DNA of 64,000 bases. Origin: Stutzerimonas stutzeri. GTDB taxonomy: Bacteria; Pseudomonadota; Gammaproteobacteria; Pseudomonadales; Pseudomonadaceae. The DNA is taken from assembly GCF_002890915.1 (NCBI RefSeq), contig NZ_POUT01000014.1, forward strand, positions 1-64,000, read 5' to 3'. A program made the position numbers and the translations under genes. The notes beneath the pieces are model-generated. The model had not been told where the DNA came from. It worked only from the letters and a program-made list of their open reading frames with translations, and ran no database searches. Numbering within the stretch: position 1 is the stretch's first letter; each line of letters begins with the position of its first letter. Positions 60,673-64,000 of this stretch are shown in pieces.

Positions 60673-61602
60673 TTACAGGCCCAGCAACCGGGCCAACCCA
60701 TCGCGCATGTCGGTCGGCGGCGCCGGCAGGCGATAGCGCTGCAACAGCCGCGCATTGTTCGCCCGCGAATGGCGGATATCTCCGGGCCGCGAAGCCTGGT
60801 AGCTCACCACAGGCAGCCCGCCCAGCACATCGCCGATCGCTTCGAGCAATTGATTCAGCGAGGTTGCTCGACCCAGCCCGACATTCACCGCGCCCTCTGC
60901 CACTTCAGGCGATTCCAGCGCCTGCACCAGCACCTCGACGAGATCACCGACGTAGACGAAGTCACGGGTCTGCTCTCCATCGCCGAACACCGTGATCGGC
61001 AGCCCCTTCTGCGCCCGCTCGGTGAAGATGCTGATCACCCCGGAATATGGCGATGAAGGATCCTGGCGCGGCCCGAAGATATTGAAGAAGCGGAAAATCG
61101 CCGGTTCCAGCCCGTGCTGGCGGCGATAGAAATCCAGGTAATGCTCGCTGGCCAGCTTGTCCGCCGCATAAGGCGTCAATGGCGCCTTCGGTGTGTCCTC
61201 GTCGATGGCCCGGCCTTCGCCGTTGTTGCCATAGACCGCGGCGCTGGAGGCGAACAGCACCCGCCTCACGCCAGCCTCGCGCATCGCCTCGCACAGGTTG
61301 AGCGTGCCGATCAGGTTGCTCTGGTGGGTACCGAACGGATCGTCCACCGACGCCTGCACCGAAGCCACCGCCGCCAGGTGTACGACCGCCCGGCAGCCGC
61401 TCACGGCCTGCCGCACGCATTCCGCGTCGGCGACATCGCCGACGATCAGCTCGACCCGCCCATCTGCCGGCAGGTTTTCGCGCTTGCCCGTGGAAAGGTT
61501 GTCCAGCACTCGCACCGAATAGCCCCGTGCGAGCAATGCGTCGACCAGGTTGGAGCCGATGAAGCCGGCACCGCCGGTCACCAGGATCGGGGAATCACTC
61601 AT
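60673..61602 (-). CDS. NAD-dependent sugar-nucleotide epimerase
   Basis: A 309-residue extended SDR. The NAD motif is GGAGFIGSNLVDALL, the active site has ASSAAVYG and Y-AADK (TPYAADKLASEHYLD), and FGDGEQTRDFVYVGDL is near the C-terminus. It resembles UDP-glucose 4-epimerases. Its product would feed a surface sugar. Start MSDSPIL overlaps the end of the upstream gene by 8 bases. Confidence 0.85.
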   Translation of the reverse strand: MSDSPILVTGGAGFIGSNLVDALLARGYSVRVLDNLSTGKRENLPADGRVELIVGDVADAECVRQAVSGCRAVVHLAAVASVQASVDDPFGTHQSNLIGTLNLCEAMREAGVRRVLFASSAAVYGNNGEGRAIDEDTPKAPLTPYAADKLASEHYLDFYRRQHGLEPAIFRFFNIFGPRQDPSSPYSGVISIFTERAQKGLPITVFGDGEQTRDFVYVGDLVEVLVQALESPEVAEGAVNVGLGRATSLNQLLEAIGDVLGGLPVVSYQASRPGDIRHSRANNARLLQRYRLPAPPTDMRDGLARLLGL

Positions 61603-62479
61603 GACGGTAATAGCGTTCCAGCAGGCTCGGCAGGCCGGTGCGCCATGCGCGCGGCTTGATGCCGAAGGTGGTGAAGATTTTCTTGCAGGCGAGTACGCCG
61701 TGCTGCGGTTCGTCCGTCGCATCCTGGCAATCGGCATGGGCGACCGGCGTCAGGGTGGCGCCCGCCACGTCGCGATACCTGCCCGCCTCGGCGAGCAATG
61801 CCTGGCCGACCAGCAGGGGCGTGGAGGCTTCGTGCCCGCCGTAGTGATAGGTGCCCCACAGCGGCGCCTGGCAGTCCAGTTGCTTGAGCACGGCGAGAAT
61901 CACCCGCGCCGCATCGTCCACCGGCGTCGGGTTGCCGCGGCGGTCGTCGGCGAGAAGGATCGGCTCGCTCTGCTCGAGCCGCTGCAGCACGCGCCCCAAC
62001 ACGCCGTCACGGCTGTCGTCGAGCAACCAGCCGAAGCGCAACAGCACATGCCGCGGGCAGAACGAGCGCACGCTCTGCTCGATGCGCCACAGCGCCCGGC
62101 CCCGGACGTCCAGCGGCGCCACTTCGTCCTTCTCACTGTAGGCGGTGGTTCGCGCGCCATCGAAGACGCGATAGCTGGAGGGCTGCAGCAGCACGAAATC
62201 GTGGTGCTGGCAAAGTTCGGCCAGACGCTCGACAGCCCGTTCCTGGGCCGCGAGCGCCGGCTCGCTGGTCTGCCCACTCTGGAACCAGTCGTAGTAATAC
62301 GCGAGATTGATCACGACATCCGGGCGGTTGTCGTCGAGTAGCTGGGTCAGGCTGGGCGCGTCCCAGCCTTGCGCGGGCGGGCGCGGTGCGAGAAAGCCGA
62401 TGTCTTCCTCGGCACCGAGGCGGATAAGCGCCTGCCCCAGGGCATTACCGCCGCCCAACAGCATCAGGCGCATTCGCAT
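61595..62479 (-). CDS. RmlD-like SDR sugar-nucleotide reductase
   Basis: A 294-residue protein with a Rossmann start (MRLMLLGGGNALGQALI). A RmlD-like substrate-binding region follows (VVINLAYYYDWF, RRGNPTPVDDAARVILAVL). The usual YxxxK catalytic pair is not clear, so activity could differ from dTDP-dehydrorhamnose reductase. It overlaps the epimerase gene by 8 bases. The start could be 62473. Confidence 0.75.
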   Translation of the reverse strand: MRMRLMLLGGGNALGQALIRLGAEEDIGFLAPRPPAQGWDAPSLTQLLDDNRPDVVINLAYYYDWFQSGQTSEPALAAQERAVERLAELCQHHDFVLLQPSSYRVFDGARTTAYSEKDEVAPLDVRGRALWRIEQSVRSFCPRHVLLRFGWLLDDSRDGVLGRVLQRLEQSEPILLADDRRGNPTPVDDAARVILAVLKQLDCQAPLWGTYHYGGHEASTPLLVGQALLAEAGRYRDVAGATLTPVAHADCQDATDEPQHGVLACKKIFTTFGIKPRAWRTGLPSLLERYYRHE

Positions 62480-62489
62480 TCAGAAGACT

Positions 62490-62981
62490 CTAGAAGGGGA
62501 TGTCGTCGTCGAAGCTGTCGTAATCCGGCGCCGGTTGCTGCCGTGCTGCGGGCTGCTGCGGCTGGGCCTGCGGGCGCGGTGCCTGCTGCGGCTCGCGCTG
62601 CGGGCGCGCCTGGCGCGGGGCATCGTCGGCGTTGCCGCCACGGCTGCCCAGCAGCTGCATGCTGCCGTTCATGTCGACCACGATCTCGGTGGTGTAACGC
62701 TTGACGCCGTCCTTCTCCCACTCGCGGGTCTGCAGGCGGCCTTCGATGTAGCACTGCGAGCCCTTGCGCAGGTACTCGCCAGCGATCTCGGCGACCTTGC
62801 CGAACAGCACCACGCGGTGCCATTCGGTACGCTCCTGCAACTGGCCGGTCTGCTTGTCCTTCCAGCTGTCGGTGGTGGCCAGGGTGATGTTGGTCACCGC
62901 ATTGCCATTGGGCATGTAGCGGGTTTCCGGGTCGCCGCCGACATTGCCGATCAAGATGACTTTATTCACCCCTCTGGCCAT
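62490..62981 (-). CDS. ssb: Single-stranded DNA-binding protein SSB
   Basis: A 163-residue protein with an OB-fold (1-110: VNKVILIGNVGGDPETRYM, TDSWKDKQTG, RTEWHRVVLFGKVAEIA). A Gln/Pro/Arg-rich linker follows, then the acidic tip DSFDDDIPF, which binds partner proteins. Start MARGVNK is chosen because the ribosome site AAAGGAG lies just upstream. Confidence 0.95.
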   Translation of the reverse strand: MARGVNKVILIGNVGGDPETRYMPNGNAVTNITLATTDSWKDKQTGQLQERTEWHRVVLFGKVAEIAGEYLRKGSQCYIEGRLQTREWEKDGVKRYTTEIVVDMNGSMQLLGSRGGNADDAPRQARPQREPQQAPRPQAQPQQPAARQQPAPDYDSFDDDIPF

Positions 62982-63139
62982 GGGTAACTCCTTTCTGGAA
63001 CAGTGATTTTGAGTGGGCTCGCGATGCGCAGATCCTGCTTGCAGGAACACCCGAAGACCGAGCATCTTACCTCAGCCCACCCCGGGCGGCCAACCGCCGC
63101 ACCGCCAAGTTGTGCCCGAGCTGGCAACTGAGGCCGCCT

Positions 63140-64000
63140 TCAGCCCACCAGGCGATCCAGCGCCTCGCGGTCGAGTTGCAGGGTATCCACCTTGATGTAG
63201 GCGGCCGCCTCTTCGACGACGATCAGCACATCGCTGACACCCTGCACGCCGCGCAGATCGGCACCGAGCCCGGCATTCGCCAGGGCGCTGGCGGAGAGCG
63301 GCAGGCGCAGGCTGGTGACGTAGGGCGGTTCACGCATGCTGTAGGCCACGCCGAACCATAGCGCACAGAGCACGGCGCAGCCGCTGAACACCAGCGCCAG
63401 CCCACCCTGCTGGTAGAGCAGCCCGCCGAGCACGCCGCCCAGGCCGGCACCGAGGAACTGGCTGGTGGAATAGACCCCCATCGCGGTGCCCTTGCCGCCA
63501 GCCGGCGCCACCTTGCTGATCAGCGAGGGCAGCGAGGCTTCCAGCAGGTTGAAGGCGATGAAGAAGCCGACCATGCCGATCACCAGCATCCACAGGCCGT
63601 TGCCCAGCAGCCAGAAGAACAGCTCGCACAGCAGCAGCGCAGCGACTGCGCCGAGCACCACCCGGCGCATCTGCCGCTTCCTCTCGCCATAGATGATGAA
63701 CGGGATCATGCCGAAGAAGCCGATCATCAGCGCCGTGAGGTAGACCCACCAGTGCTCGTCCTTGGGCAGCGCGCCCTGCTCCACCAGCGCCAGCGGCAGG
63801 GCGACGAAGCTGGCCATGAGGATCGCGTGCAACGCCAGGATGCTGAAGTCCAGCCGCAACAGGTCGGGATGACGCAGCGTCAGGCCGAGCGCCTGCCTGG
63901 CGACGCCGGACTCACGGTGGCGCACGTGCGCCTCGGCACGCGGCAGCAGCGCGACGATGACGCCGCCGACCAGCGCCATCGCCGCCGTCACCCAGAACAA
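63140..64000 (-). CDS. MFS transporter, cut by the window end
   Basis: The 286 visible residues begin inside the gene at the window edge. Several membrane helices are seen (for example ALHAILMASFVALPLALVEQG, LLLCELFFWLLGNGLWMLVIGM, FIAFNLLEASLPSLI). A loop with YGERKRQMRRV and a motif GTAMGVYSTSQFLGAGLGGVLGG mark an MFS drug/sugar porter. A 60-residue cytoplasmic tail (VSDVLIVVEEAAAYIKVDTLQLD) follows the last helix. The N-terminus lies beyond 64000. Confidence 0.82.
   Translation of the reverse strand: MFWVTAAMALVGGVIVALLPRAEAHVRHRESGVARQALGLTLRHPDLLRLDFSILALHAILMASFVALPLALVEQGALPKDEHWWVYLTALMIGFFGMIPFIIYGERKRQMRRVVLGAVAALLLCELFFWLLGNGLWMLVIGMVGFFIAFNLLEASLPSLISKVAPAGGKGTAMGVYSTSQFLGAGLGGVLGGLLYQQGGLALVFSGCAVLCALWFGVAYSMREPPYVTSLRLPLSASALANAGLGADLRGVQGVSDVLIVVEEAAAYIKVDTLQLDREALDRLVG

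Overview
The window is chromosomal DNA from a high-GC gammaproteobacterium, most likely a Pseudomonas. Protein families, gene order and REP-like palindromes all point there. From memory of PAO1, gene order follows two P. aeruginosa blocks: the Flp/Tad pilus block (pprA-fppA-pprB-tad-rcp-flp) and the run btuF-like/ribA/pgpA/thiL/nusB/ribH/ribBA/ribE/ribD/nrdR through cnoX, the zrgA zinc operon and oprG to two sugar-nucleotide enzymes. The blocks are rearranged and carry accessory genes, so this is not P. aeruginosa itself. I saw no rRNA, tRNA, CRISPR, phage or transposase gene.

Region 1 (0.3-2.9 kb): two tandem small PepSY proteins and an OmpR-type two-component system. The kinase has a RExxE motif just outside its first membrane segment, as in the Fe(II) sensor BqsS. 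A REP element and a small hypothetical gene follow.

Region 2 (3.6-25.6 kb): a Flp/Tad pilus and adhesin locus. PprA (kinase) and PprB (LuxR-type regulator) flank the prepilin peptidase FppA. A long minus-strand operon encodes the secretion machine (rcpC, rcpA, tadZABCD and a DUF3613 protein). flp and a stand-alone receiver-domain protein are on the plus strand. Next come, on the minus strand, a 697-residue repeat lipoprotein and an Omp85/TpsB-type outer-membrane transporter. A plus-strand set of TadE-like, TadG-like and second TadE-like pseudopilins and an EAL protein with a degenerate GGDEF domain closes the locus. The lipoprotein/TpsB pair inside a pilus locus is the best candidate for an undescribed system.

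Region 3 (25.9-42.6 kb): sbcD-sbcC; a cobalamin riboswitch and btuB; ribA, a small membrane protein and a BtuF-like binding protein; a periplasmic aspartyl protease; then the FMN-riboswitch operon ribE-ribBA-ribH-nusB-thiL-pgpA, and nrdR-ribD. A short ORF lies between the FMN aptamer and ribE, and a structured 200-base element lies between ribBA and ribH.

Region 4 (42.7-50.5 kb): a YbaY-like lipoprotein, a methyltransferase, thpR, the selenium-associated pair yedE/yedF, the thioredoxin-fold chaperone cnoX, a hypothetical gene, and a zinc operon (zrgA, ABC ATPase, permease, DUF3299 protein) behind a Zur-like box.

Region 5 (50.5-59.8 kb): an iron-uptake island. It holds an ECF sigma factor, a shortened FecR, a TonB-dependent receptor resembling hydroxamate-siderophore receptors, and a complete TonB2-type energising operon (DUF3450, TtpC-like, ExbB, ExbD, TonB, TPR). 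It lies between genes that I recall as neighbours in P. aeruginosa.

Region 6 (59.9-64 kb): oprG/ompW with an Anr-like box, two sugar-nucleotide enzymes, ssb, and an MFS transporter cut by the window end.
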